Shown in pieces: positions 12,265 through 24,823 of a stretch of DNA of 64,000 bases. A program made the translations under genes and the position numbers. The notes beneath the pieces are model-generated. The model saw only the letters and a list, made by a program, of their open reading frames with translations. It searched no databases and was not told where the DNA came from. This stretch comes from Mortierella sp. BCC40632 (lineage: Eukaryota; Mortierellomycota; Mortierellomycetes; Mortierellales; Mortierellaceae). How positions within the stretch are numbered: the stretch's first letter is position 1; each line of letters opens with the position of its first letter. Location of the stretch: NCBI GenBank assembly GCA_011634665.1, contig WAEK01000003.1:2760001-2824000 (forward strand), in the 5' to 3' direction.

Positions 12265-14377
12265 TCTTTCTAATCTTTTGTAGAATATCGTGCATGACTC
12301 CCCTCCTCCCCAAGAACAAACAATGTGATACCATCCTTCAACTATTTTTCTGCTGGGGGAAAGTGAATAGGAGTCTTGTGTTTGGTATGACCAGAGACTG
12401 TCAATGCTCGCCTGGCCTTGTGGCATCTTTGGGGTAACACGTTTTACCAGTTGTATCTGTTGAAGAATGGTCATGAAGGGGTTTTTTTTTTTTTTTGGAA
12501 ATAGAGCAGCTTGATCGCTATAGGCGACGAATCGGAGAGAGTCAAGGGCACGTTACATTGATAAAGGATAAAAGGGTCACTAAAAAAATGGACCTAAAAA
12601 GTGATCAGTGGAACCAAGTCAAAAGCCTTTGGAGAACACAGAGTGCCTTGGAGGGGGGCGACCAATAGCTTTTTTTTAAAAAAAACTAGCTCACTGCGAG
12701 TGATGATCCAGGTGGGTCCCGACTTCTAAAAAGATGTAGTTGTCTTGCCACTAAGCTGATAGATCGTTACCTTAAACAAAAAACAAGGTTCATCAGCGTC
12801 GATCGTGTGGCCTCACATCTCCACCCCCATTTGTCAGGAACATAGTAGAATGCCCCGGTATCTCTTCCCTTTTCCTATTCTCTCTCTCCCGGGTGATGCA
12901 GGTGCATGGGATAACAAGGACTTTTTTAAAAAAAAAAAAAATCAAGATATACACAGTTCTCCAATCGCTTTGGGGAGAAAAGATTCTGGAGCCAAGAGGG
13001 TCCCAAGTCCTTCTGCAGTACAAGGCAGAGCTTGGACATTGAGGCCTTTTTTTTTTCTGCCACAGTCAGGGAACTGGCCGAATCATGCGTGCGTGCGTGC
13101 GTGTGCCCTTTGTGGAAGCAGACTAACTCTTGGCTGTGAAATATGAGAATAGAATAGGCGATCGCGCTCATTGTCTGAATGAAGAGCGATCGTTACGCGT
13201 TGTAAGGTGAGGTCGTGGCGAAGGAGCCCCCTTGAGGTGAGCTAATGTGTCCCAAGTGCAGGAGCAACATGGCTCCTGAAGTCTGAATGACGTGCAATGG
13301 CAACTTTGGTTAGAGCGGCCAGTATGGGAGTAATGTGGTTGAGTGATTTAAACACAAGAGTGTGAATGAATGATTGAATGGAAGGGGATTGAGGCATTTT
13401 TGGATTCGCATCTGGCCTGCTGTTGGATGGAGCACTGAGCGTATTTGAGAAAAGAGAAAGAGCGTGTGTGTCTGTGTGTGTGGGAGAGGAACAGCTTTGA
13501 TGCTACTGATGACCGCCGTCGTCCAGACGAGCATTAGCATTGACTGCCGAGTCCTAGTCCAACTAGAGGCAGAATAGACAGACTCCCTGGAAGAGTGATA
13601 CAGGCAAAGCAACAACAACAACAACCCAAGAGTATGAAGACAGCTAATCCTGCACAACCCCCGTGGTCCAAGGCGAGACAGCAGCCCCATAGTGATACAG
13701 TTTTCTCTCTCTCTCTCTCTCTCTCGCCTTTCTCCCCCCTGGACTTGTCACCCGCCCACCCGTGTGCCATCGACGACCGACTGAATGCCCTTCCCCCCTT
13801 TTTTTTATCCGCACTCCGTTTGTCTTTTTTCTCGCTCTCGCTCTTGCTCTCTCTTTCTCTCCTTCTCTCTTTCTCTCTCTTCGCGCGCGTATCCCTTTTC
13901 TTTCTTTATCTTCTTCTCAGCCCATCTCTCCCATCTTTGTATTTTCTCCTCTTCTTCTTTCTCCTCTTCTTTCTCCTCTTCTTTCTCCTCTTCTTTCTCC
14001 TCCTCTTCCTCCTCTTTCTCCCCCCAGGTCTTCCTTTTCCTCGCCTGTCGACTCCACTACTTGAGGCTCTCACCCATTACTCAAATCTCACCCTCTTCTC
14101 CTCCCACCCCGCACGCTCCTTCGCTCCCGCTGCGCCCGACCACGCGCAGGAACGACCTTCTACCTCCCCCTCCCTCCCTCTTCCCGCACCCCATTGTCTT
14201 TACTCTTTCCTCTCTTTCTTTCTTTCTTTCTCACTTTCTCTCCCTCTCTCACCGTCTCTGTCTCTCTGTCTCATTTCTTTTTCTCTTCCTCTAACCTTTG
14301 CCCGTGCACCATCTCCCCAAACTGCCTCCGCCAACGCATATCCTATCCGCCCGCATTGCGCATCGGACGGACGGGTC
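12265..14377. other. Intergenic region and pyrimidine-rich leader of the TBC gene
   Basis: About 12265-13590 contains no recognised gene. About 13700-14330 is strongly CT-rich (runs of ctctct, and ttctttctcctc repeated several times near 13955-14020). It is open in the TBC frame, but its translation is low-complexity Leu/Ser/Phe/Pro. It is better read as promoter or 5' UTR than as protein. Confidence 0.6.
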
Positions 14378-16204
14378 ATGGACGACCTCGCCGCCCCCAC
14401 TTCGGTGTTCCTGCTCCAGCACCCGCTCGCCAATCCCAAGGATCCACCTGTGGCCGTCCCAACCCTCACGGCTCGCCAACGCCAGCCTCCTACCCACGTT
14501 CCACCGACACCAACTTCACTCACAACATCTCTCTCCCCCCCAGGCTCGCCTCCACTGGCTGCTCGTCCCCCACGCCCGCCTCCACACCACGGTCACAGCC
14601 ACCAGAACTCATCTGCGGGCTCGTCTGTTGTCAGCATCTCGTCCAAGGCATTACAGTCTCACCCAGCCCAGCTCTCGCTTGCACGCGACTTGACCACCCG
14701 TTTATGGCAACGTGAGGCAGAGTTCCAGACAATGAAGGATCTCTACGAATCCAAGATCCGGCGCCTAACCGAGATGCTCCAGGACGCAGGCGTTTCACCA
14801 ACAGAAGTCGCCAACAACTTGGCGGTCGTGACCGAGAAACGGGACGTGCGCAAACCGTTGTTTGACCAGTTGGCATCTCCTACAAGCGAACATCTTTCGG
14901 AGACAGGACGAGGACGATTACCGGAAGGTTTTTTTGACGAGGACAGTAGCAGCCTTGTGGGAGGAGAGGCTGAACTCGAGATCGACAATGAGGAGAACGA
15001 TACTCCCCCACACACGGGCCAAGATGATGACATGGACAATGACGACAACGACGACGACGAAGAAGAAGGCATCTCCGAGTGCGTCTCGTGTTCCGACTCG
15101 ACCTCACTTTTGTCAAGCTGTCCAACCCATTCCACCAGACTCCATCACCGCTCAAAGCGGCGACTCGACACCAAAGCCAGCTCCCGACAGATAGCAGTAA
15201 CAGGAGGAGGAGGGACGACCACAGCAACACCGACGGCCTCGGCCTGGTCATCGTCAGCACTGGCAGGAGCGACAGGAGCGTGCGGTCCACCCCCTTGTTC
15301 CCCCACGACCAGTGACTCGTCTTTGTCTGCTGCGTCTTGTTCACACCGCACAGTCCACACATTTCACGCAAACACCGACGGGACCAACTCTGTGTCCGAT
15401 GCAAAGGTGACAGAGGCCAATGCCCAGGCCGAGACCACAGCAATAGCAGCAACTGCGTCAGCAACTGCGACATCAACATCAGCGTCGCAGAGCCCCATCC
15501 CTTCGTTCATTGCCGAGTCCCTGGCCGCGGGAACACTGGGGATCAAGAGTCTGCGAGAAAAATGGGCCATTGCCTCGGGCGTTCTCACCTGGAACAAGTC
15601 CAGGCCCGATTCCCACGGCAGTCATCCTCATGCTCCGAACAATAGCGTTTGCAGTAGTATCAACTCCAGTACAGGCACTAGCATTGTCACCAGTCCCTCG
15701 GGCCTCTTTGTACGACGTGAGGGTATTATGAACGACAAAAAACCAGCACTTGTTGAGACGTGTATCCCACCTCCCATCCAGGATGACTTGGCCTCTCTGG
15801 GCGACTTTCGAGCCAAGGACTGTGACCGGGATCCATGGGCAGCGATTGGGCCATTGCCTAGCAGAAAGTACCCCAAGGGGCATGTCTCCCATGTACGACC
15901 CATGTCGGACGTTAGTTTTCTCACGGGGGCGAGTGGGCCTCAGTCAAAGTATCCTGCGTTGACCATGGCCAAGGATATTCCACGACTTCCCATTTCGCGG
16001 ATCCATGAGTATCTTGATCGACCCGAACAGTTTAGTGAGAGCAATAATCCTTCGCCATTGCATTACCGGGCCATTTCGATGGCTGCCAACTTGATTGACA
16101 CAGGCGCCATCACTCCAGCCAAGTTGTATGCACGACGGACACAGACCATGATTGCCAAATGGACATTAGGTCTGATTATGAACAGCAAACAACGACAACA
16201 ACAA

Positions 16205-16235
<31 letters not shown>

Positions 16236-18788
16236 CACAACAACAGCCACGGGATCTTGACTCGACTGAGGACCATGTGACTATTCGTTCCCATGGCGGA
16301 GTCGAGCTCGCCTCCAGCTATGAAGCCCGACGACCTGAGACGCTAAGCCCAACTGAGATCCCCAGGGCGTTGTCCTCGTTCAGGCACCACACGACAGCAA
16401 CCCCGCTCAGTTCTTCTTATCAACCTCCGTCCTCTTTACTCTACCAGTCTCATATCTCTTCTTCAACCCGGAGTGTAGTCGAGTTGTCCGACATTTCCTC
16501 GGTTCCACTTTCCCTGTCCCCCACGTTTTCTTATTTGGGAGAAGCTCAACGACCATTGACGGACAGGTATGGGTTCCTGGTGAATGCACGACCGATGGCT
16601 GTACAACAGGGGCTGCTGAAACTCAATGATGTGTATGGGATCGAAGGCGAATCCTTGGATCAAAGTGTTCATCGTCGACAATACCATGGTCATTTTCAAC
16701 AATCAAGCCAAGACGCAATGGACAATGAAGAGAATTGCGAGTTTTTGCAAACCCCTCCTGAGGAATCGGAAAAGAGATCCATTGCACCTTCGTCCCCTCC
16801 TTCCACCTCGTCCCTGTCTTATTTTAGTGCATTGAGGAAGAGTAGTGCGACAGCGACAGGAGTGACGGTGACAGGGATTGGAGCAATGGGTTCAACAGCA
16901 ACAGCAACAGCGATGGGAGGAGGAACAGGATCTGGAACTGGGGCAACAGTCTCAACAACTGCAACAGCAACCACTGCGACCACAACCACAACCACATCCA
17001 CATCGACACCTTCGACGGCTACCTCGATCCCGACAAGTATGACTACACCGATTCTCTCGACAGCGACCCGACCCATGTCCACGTTATCTCCGCCCAATTC
17101 GACCTCGGCCACAGTAACAAGTCTTTTATCCCAGATCAAGGTGTTGCATGATTCAGTTCAATTGACTCAAAAGGAGAAATGGGATGGATTTCTTCGAAAA
17201 CGACGACGTCGGATTCATATGGGCGAGGCCAATGGAGGGCTCAGTGGGAATCTCTCCAGTACCAACTTGGCCTCTCCTTTGTTTGGGAGTTTGATCTTGT
17301 CTCCGCCTGAGCAGGAAGAGCAAGAAGATGAGGATATGGTGTATTGGTCGAGTGTTTGTATGATTGGCGTGGCGACGATTGGAAAGGGTTCGGATTGGGA
17401 AGAATTCCGGGATTTGGTACGAGGTGGCATTCCTGTCGCGTATCGGTAAGAGACACACATTTTTTTTCCCCCTTCTTCTTTCTGTTCCGTCCATGTTTGT
17501 GTTCTTGTTGGAGGCGTCTCATAATAACTCATCGAACGACTGGCTTTTTCTCTCTCTCTCTCTCTCTTTTATTAGAAACAAGATTTGGCAAGAGGCTTCG
17601 GGCGCCTATGATATACGACAACCAGGGTACTACAAAGAACTACTGAACAAACAAGCACTCGAGTCGTGTGTCTGTTGGGGAGATATTGAAATGGTAAAGA
17701 GTAGAGCTGAGAGTGAAAGGAAAAAAAAGCTTTTATTTTTTATTTTTTCTGATGCTGACAAACAGAGTCTCTTTTTTTCTCATTGTCTTGTGTGTCAATA
17801 GGATCTTCATCGAACATTCCCTACAAATATCCTATTTGGCCCTGGTGGCCATGGTATCGAGAAGCTCAAGAATATTCTTCTTGCCTACAGCCTGTAAGCA
17901 TCCATGCATTGATGTTTTTTTTTTTTAATTCCTCATACTGACATCAAACGATTTCTGACAATGACAAAAAAAAAAAAATAGTCATAACCCTACTGTCGGG
18001 TACTGTCAAGGAATGAATCTATTGGCAGGGACCTTACTGTTGACCAACAACTCTGAAGAAGAAGCCTTTTGGATCCTCACGGCTCTGATGGCTCGTCATC
18101 TTCCCGAAGACTATTTTACACAACAACTTCTCTCTCCTCAGGCCGACCAACGTGTCCTCAAAGAACTCGTTCAAGAAATCATGCCTAGGTTATCACTTCA
18201 TTTTCAAGAAATGCATGTCGACCTGACTGCCGTCACTTTTAGTTGGTTCTTGACATTGTTCACGGATTGCTTGCCTGTGGAGACACTGTTACGGGTCTGG
18301 GATGTGTTCTTTGTCGAAGGGATGATGGTCGTCTTTCGGATAGCAGTCGCGATCTTGTGGATGAACGAGAAGGAGATCCTCAAATGTCGTAATGGAGCTG
18401 CAGTCTATTGCTTCATGAAACAGATGACACTTGGAATGCATCAGGCCGACAAGCTATTGAAGGTAAAAAAAGAAAGAAAAGAAGATTAGTTTTGATCCGC
18501 AAAAGAGAGAGCGAGAGCGAGGGGGTGGGGTTGTGAGAGGGGTTGTGAGTAAAAGGAGAGCAATACTGACGAGAGAGATCAATGGATTGATTTTTTTTTT
18601 ACTAGGTGGCCTTTGTGACCCTCAAATCATATATTCATCCTGAAAAAGTAGAGCCAAAGCGGATACGACATCAACAAGCTGTCCGACAAGAGCTCCTTCA
18701 GGAACAACAACTTCGTAAAATGAGAACAGCCTTTACCTCATGCGCACCTTCTTCTACTTCTCCCCCAACCAAGAAGCAGGAACTTTAG
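14378..18788 (+). CDS. TBC-domain Rab GTPase-activating protein
   Basis: TBC proteins accelerate GTP hydrolysis by Rab GTPases in membrane traffic. Five exons are read: 14378-17445, 17576-17693, 17802-17893, 17982-18462 and 18606-18788, all GT-AG and phase-consistent, giving about 1313 residues. Most of exon 1 is disordered and rich in Ser, Thr, Pro and Gln, including a Gln tract, acidic stretches and a short helical segment (LTTRLWQREAEFQTMKDLYE). The TBC domain starts around GGIPVAYR (about residue 1016) and crosses all later exons. The catalytic Arg finger lies in DIEMDLHRTFP (Arg about 1066) and the Gln finger in GYCQGMNLLAG (Gln about 1102), so the protein should be an active GAP. The shared Rab-binding and Leu-rich helices follow (WDVFFVEGMMVVFRIAVAIL). 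The frame is open upstream to 13595, but that part is a CT-rich leader, so Met 14378 is preferred. The target Rab cannot be told. Confidence 0.88.
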
Positions 18789-19249
18789 TATTACGACCTA
18801 CCCTTGTGTCTGTGTATTTATCCTCCCCTTTCTCAACGTCCACTTTTTGTTTTCTTACATCTCACGCTCATACATCATTTGTGGTGCTCTTCTTTTTGGG
18901 ACTATAAAAAAAAATAGTTCCCCGCTCTTTTTTCCCTCTCCTCCTTCCCTCGCTCTCTTTCAGTGTACATTTTTTTTTTTTTTTTTTTTTTTTCCTCTTT
19001 TTTTTTTTTTTTTTTTCTTCATCTTATTTGTGATGTCCCTTGCTTCAATCTTTTTTGTACCTTTTTTTGTACTCAGCACTCTTTTTAGCTGCATCCAACA
19101 CAGATCTTGTTTGTTTTCTCATCGGAAGAAAGAATAAAAAAAAAAAAATAGCAATAAACAAACAAAACAGCGAATCCTCCATCTTGTCCAACACTGAGAA
19201 AGAGAGAAAGAGAAAGAGAGAAAGAGAGAAAGGAGGTGATATTATATAA
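18789..19249. other. Convergent intergenic spacer, T-rich
   Basis: Separates the convergent TBC and GATA genes. It holds long poly(T) runs (about 18969-19017) and GA-rich repeats (19199-19230). No gene seen. Confidence 0.6.
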
Positions 19250-22200
19250 TTATTCTAATCTTGGTAAGGGATATGGGAGCGCTGCCGCCTGAGAGTGGCG
19301 ATGCAAGGATGGCAGAAGAGGCCCATGCGAATGCGTAGATGGTGGTGGAAGAGAAATCGACTCGTCGTTCCCTCCTCCTCCCCCTCCTCCACTGTTGCTG
19401 TTGCTATTGCTATTGCTATTGCTATTGCTGTTGGGGATGCCGTTGTTGATGCTATTGTTGTTGTTGCTGTTGTTGTTATGTACACCCGTGGTCCCGTTCG
19501 TGTATCCCGGGCCCGGTCCTGGCGAGGATCGATCATGTCGACTTCCAATAGCATTGCCGCTGTGACCGTTCCGGTCTCCATGGCTCAACGCCATCAGGCT
19601 CGCCAATGCAGAGTTGGTCTTGATATCGTTTACCAACGAGACTGCAGCTGTATGAGCATGTCCATGTCCATGGCCGGGCGAATCCGTAGCAGGAGAGTCC
19701 AGAGATGGAGTCGCAGAAGATCCTCGTGCACTGTTCACACCACTCCCACTACTACCACCATTCTCATTAATAGGATTCGGTCCGAGCGCCTTGTCCAGAC
19801 CATTCAGCACTGCTGCCGCTCGTCCAAGGAGCATCGATAAATGCGACACTTCTCGTTGCAGATCTTGGCGTGTCTGGTGTAGCACCTCACTGTTCATACC
19901 GTTCACTGCCGCCGAACTTGAAGTCGTCGACCCTTGTTGAGGAACCACCCCATCCATCAGCATCGGTGGGGAGGGTGGTCGTCGGTCATTGTAAGATTGA
20001 GAATAATGCCCCCCTTGATGATGAGTCGGAACTGAATCATGCTGGGAGGGCGCAGACGACGGAGGCTGCTGCTGCTGCTGCTGTTGTTGTTGTTGTTGTT
20101 GCTGTTGCTGTTGCTGTTGCTGTTGAGGAGGATTCATGATCTCGGACCCAAATGGATGGGACCCACGGTGTGAATGGGGTTCCTGGCGCATGTTACTGGA
20201 ATGGTGATGAGGTGGTGGAAGGGAAATGGGTGGCAATCGAGGAGGCTCATGGTCACTACCCATGGGTTCATCACTATGGACCGGGTTCAAGATGGACGAC
20301 AGTGGGTGGCTATGGTATGTACTGCCGTATTCTGACCCTCCCGAAGCTCGAGATGCTGATCCAGAACCATAACCATGACCACTCTGGGACACTGGCAACA
20401 ATGGTGGCGTCGAAGATTCTTTCCGACGACGGTACTCATGATCCTGAGACGCTGGAGGCGACGGCCGATATTGTGAAAACGATGGTGTAGGGCTCGTCGG
20501 GCCATTATGTCTAGTTGGATAGAACGAGGGAGATGTTGGGTCGACGCTTGAGGAACGCACAATGCCTGTCGAGGAGAGACGTGTATTAAATGCAGACGAG
20601 GACACAGTTGAGTATCCAGGTAGGCGCTGATTCCATCCTGACGCCTGTGACGAATACTGCGAGGGCGATTGAAGGTTGTCCTCCATGTCGCTGTGTCTGG
20701 ACCCAAGAGATCCTTGATATCCCTGCATGCTGGAAGTATGCGAGTGCCGTGATTGATGATGCTGGGGTGGATGCTGGGGTGGATGCTGGTGAGAATGGTG
20801 ATGATGGTGATGATGGTGATGGTGATGTGACATATGCGTTGGTGAATAGTGTGGCAAGAGCTGTGGGGAAAGCGAGGGGTGCCGCGGCGAAAGTGACGGG
20901 TGATGTGGAGGTGGTGGTGAATGGTGAGGCGCAGATTGACCTCGAGGGGGAGGAAGTGGGTGGTGCGTTGGGTAACGAGACATGGTCATTGATTGCGGCG
21001 ACTGATATTGCCCATTGCCCTGATGCACATTGAAAAGATACCGGCTGCTCGATGACCCCTGTGCCTGACTAGACGAGGCCTGTTGGGAAGGATACTCGCA
21101 GCTCGGTGTGCGCTGGCCCTGGGACAGAGTCGAGTGCTTAGAGTAGGACGAACTCTGGCTAAGAGAGGGCTCCGGGCGTGAGGACTCAAATCGATGATGA
21201 GCGTGTTCGTTCCATTCTCGACTGTGATGATCTTCCCATCCTCCGTTGCTGATGCTCTCAATAGGAGACATGCTTCTTTTGGTTTCGCGATGGACGGGAT
21301 CATGCTGGGGCCAATCCGATGGACCGTTGGCAGCACGTTTTGGCAGAATAAAGTCTTCAATTGCCGGGACGCCTTTGCTCGAACCCGAGTTCTGGACACG
21401 ACGCCTCTTGGTCGCATTTGGGCCTTGTTTGTCGCTTGGGGCATCAGTGTGACTTGGTTCTGTGCCTTGATGATCAGTGCTCTGTTTCGACGCCTTGGGC
21501 GTCGACGCTGCCTTTTTTGATGTAGATCGCGACTGTGATTGCGATGGTTGCTGTGGCTGTGGTTGCTGTGGTTGCTGCTTTTCTGGTGAATGCTCTGCTT
21601 GCTGCTGTTGCTCTGTGGAGGTACCAGGCTGCTGCGTCTGTGGCTGCTGTGATGCCTGTTCCTGCTGGGCTTGTTGTGGGACAAGCGGAGGAGAGTTGGC
21701 CAGAAGGTTGACACGTTTCCGGCGCTTAATCACGGCTCGCTTCATGGTGACTGGTCTGTGTACATTGTGGAGTTTGTAATAGAGACCACATGCATTACAA
21801 ATCGTGTTTCCAGAACTGTCCCGACGCCACAGAGGCGTGGTCGTGGTACGACAATTGGCGCAGACAAGATGCTGACGGTTTGCCTGGTGTTGATTAAACG
21901 AGGGACAACCTGCGCACGACTCTGCTCCGCCTTCACCGTTGCAGTTGCCGTCACCAGGACATGATCCGGCGCACTCGCTGTCATTTGTCTTGTCGTCCAC
22001 TTTTCCCAATGAGTCTCCCGCTCCTGCATTTTCGCCAGATTTGGAGCCTGATCCTCGGTTGTCACTTTCTGCGTCGTCATGGTTGTTTTCCCCTTTCTTT
22101 GCAGTGTTGCGCTTGAGCCATGGTGGCCGAGTCAAGTTCCTTGCTTTGAAGTAGAGACCTATGATAGAGAATAGTAAAAAAAAAAAAAAGTTGATGGTCA

Positions 22201-22547
22201 GACTCGTTTTTCAGTGACGGGCGATACATTGTAACAAGGAGTCTAGTCCGGTCCAGACGATTCAAGTCCAGTCAAAAGGGCGATCAACCACAGTGGTTTA
22301 AACCATCAGGGTGTGACAGAGTACTAAAAGGCCTTTTTTTTGTCAAGCTGAGTGTCAACGTGGACAAAAGGCTGAAATTGGCACACAGAAAGGTATATAG
22401 ATCGTGTGACGATGGAATAAATCGCCATACACCCACTGTCCCCCTTCTCACCCCATGCACGCGAATCTGATAATAGACCTCAAGGGAAGAGAGGAAGGTT
22501 TTTTTTTTCTTGCCAGACAAAAAAAGGGATGGATCCTCACCCCTTTC

Positions 22548-22589
<42 letters not shown>

Positions 22590-23711
22590 TGTACCTTTCC
22601 ACTTTTGTCTAGATAGCAAAGGGGGTGTAGCCAGATCACAAAAACAGCAACAAAAGCATTCATACAGCTCGCGAACACTCGTCGGGTAGACTGAATCCTG
22701 GTTGGCCAACAGCGTGCTCTCTTCCTCCACCCAAGCCTAACCCTCTACCCATCAAAATAAAAAAGACGGAAACAAAGTAAAACCAAGGGTCGGTGTTTTG
22801 TACGTACCGCATGCGTTACAAATCGTTTGGCCGTTGCCAGCTCGACGCCAGAGAGGTGTGGTTGTCGTTCCACAATTGGCACAGCTCGTGGCCGTGACTC
22901 CCGCTCGGTGGTCCTTCTTGGCATGGCTAACAGAGTTCTTGCGAGGCTTTGGAGATCCAACTTCGGCCTCGGAGGAGCCCAGGGGGTTTAACCGTGGCGA
23001 AGGTGAAGCAGCACTCCTCTTGGAGCTCGCTGCAGTCGAGGAAGGGATGGGTGTAAGATGTAATGCGGTGGTATTTCCGTCCCTGGCCACTTCCATATCA
23101 GTAAAAGGTGTACTAGACCCTACAGGGGCTGGAGCTGAGGACGATAGCATCAACAAGGACGACGTTGCTGTAGAGACAGAGTCGGATGAAGACTGCAAAG
23201 GTGCTGATGGGGTGGTGTAGATGGCAGGGGCGGGGATAGTCGTGGGTTTCGGAGAGCCGGAGGTCTTGGAATCTGAGCTGGCGGGAGTCGAGGGGCGGGC
23301 CTTTGGCGAGGACGATGGGTGTGCGTGGGTGGAGGCTTTGACGAGGCGGTCCTTGCCAAAAGCCGGGGTATGTGGGGCGCTGATGCCTGGCTTGTCCAAA
23401 GGCTGGGAAGTGGAGGATGGAAGCTGCGCAAACGTTGGTCTTTGACCGTCTGCCGTAGAGATGGTGTCCGTCCTTGGTCGTTTTGTGGACTGGGGTGGGG
23501 ATGAGGACCGGGAAGAGAGTGAGTGTAGTGCTGGTACAGAGTCTGCGGTAGAAGCATGCACCGAAGTGGAGTATGACTCTGGTCGTTTGGGGGTCTCGTG
23601 CTCAGTCGAGGAAGGAATAGGATGGCGCTCCTGTCGAGACGGCGAGCGAGGACCGACATTGCTTTCTGGGATGATTCCAGAAGCAAGCTGCTCAGACTCT
23701 GCGAGCGACAT
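19250..23711 (-). CDS. Iron-responsive two-finger GATA repressor (Fep1/SreA/Urbs1 type)
   Basis: This family binds GATA sites and represses iron and siderophore uptake genes when iron is plentiful. Two exons, 23711-22808 and 22158-19250, give about 1270 residues. The first zinc finger ([14 protein letters not shown]...CNAC, about residues 277-300) is split by a 649-nt intron and resumes in exon 2 as [17 protein letters not shown]. The family-defining Cys-rich iron-sensing region follows (Cys at about 364, 368, 374, 383 and 386, in [19 protein letters not shown]). The second finger has Cys at about 401, 404, 422 and 425 and ends in the usual basic tail (AVIKRRKR). The rest is disordered, with Gln, Pro/His (a run of 12 His), Ser and Asn tracts. 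A C-terminal helix ([20 protein letters not shown]) resembles the coiled coil of Fep1 relatives. The cysteine region separates it from nitrogen (AreA) and light (WC) GATA factors. An AGATAA at 24122-24127, about 410 bases upstream, could allow autoregulation. Confidence 0.93.
22159..22807 (-). other. 649-nt intron inside the first GATA zinc finger
   Basis: Donor gtacgt after the last Cys of finger 1 and acceptor atag before GTCTCTAC. Phase 1 joins G to GT, giving the conserved Gly-Leu-Tyr-Phe. It contains a (CT)n tract at about 22548-22584. The length is several times that of most introns here. Confidence 0.85.
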
Positions 23712-24823
23712 TGCGTGAAGCGGCGAAATGGATGGTAGCCAGTGAAAGTGGATGATGAATAATGGCTAAGGGATTGTGTAAAGGCGTATTTGGTCAGGTC
23801 AGGGTAGGGGATGTGGGTGACGATGGGAGGACAACAGGAAAGATTGGCCCGAAAGAGGCTGTGGGCGAAAGAGTGAGTAGGGTCGCCGATAACGGTAATT
23901 TAAAACTGGAGAAAGGGGAGAGAGGAAAAGAAAGGCCGGTGGATGTGGATGCGACGGGGGCGGGTGCGCAACAACAGAAGTCCGGATGTGGATATTGGGA
24001 GAGAGAGATAGAGGATCCTGGGATGTGTGTGTGAGCAGATATGAATAAGAGTAGGAGTGTGAGGACCAGGAAAAGATGATGATGATGAAAACATCAAGTG
24101 TTTAATGATGATGATGGTGAAAGATAAAACAGGTCAAATGAAAGAGTGAAAGAGAGAAAGAGATGACGCAGGATGCAGAGAATGCAAGATAGATTAGATG
24201 TGGGAGAGGACAGTTGTAGCAGAGGGTTGATCGCGAAGGATGGCCAAAGGGATGGTCGATGGGAGAAAGAGAGGGGGGAGAGAGAAGAGAGAGGGAAAAA
24301 AAAAAGCATATACAAAGGAAGACCGAAAGAAGAGAAGAAAAGAGCCTCTGGCAAGTCACTCCGCCCCGGGGGGGAGACGCACGCCCAAAAAAGGCTGCCT
24401 GCATCCGAGCAACTTGTGTCCATCCGCATCTCATCGGCCGATTCTATCGGCTCTCCCATTCCATGTCTTTCCCGCTCAGATCAAGGAAATGCTCCTGATC
24501 TCGGCCAGATCCCTTCTTCAAATGTCTGTTGTCGATTGTACCAGGCCCCATCCTTACTCCATCCGCATCCTCGCACACGCCTGTGCTTGGACTCGGATTC
24601 GGAAGCGTGAGTAGGGTTGCGGGGGCTAGAACGGCATTTTTTTTTGTTCCCAGCCTGATGTTATCAGGCCGCAATCATATCAGCCGCGAGCATAAAATCA
24701 TATCAGGACGTGGGCCAGATCAAACGAGATAAAACTTGTTTATTAAGGGGTGTTCATTATCTTGCGACCATCAAACGGGGCGGGGTCAAGGAGTCTCATG
24801 TTGCTCTGTTCCCCACAACAAGT
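23712..24823. other. Upstream region of the GATA gene
   Basis: About 1.1 kb between two minus-strand genes. It is GA-rich, with an ATGATG-rich patch near 24075-24117 and AGATAA elements at 24122-24127 and 24727-24732 that match a GATA-factor core. No gene recognised. Confidence 0.5.

Noticed and set aside
15079..15645. Alternative frames within exon 1 of the TBC gene
   Set aside because: They are shadows of the long disordered frame that continues in phase into the TBC domain.
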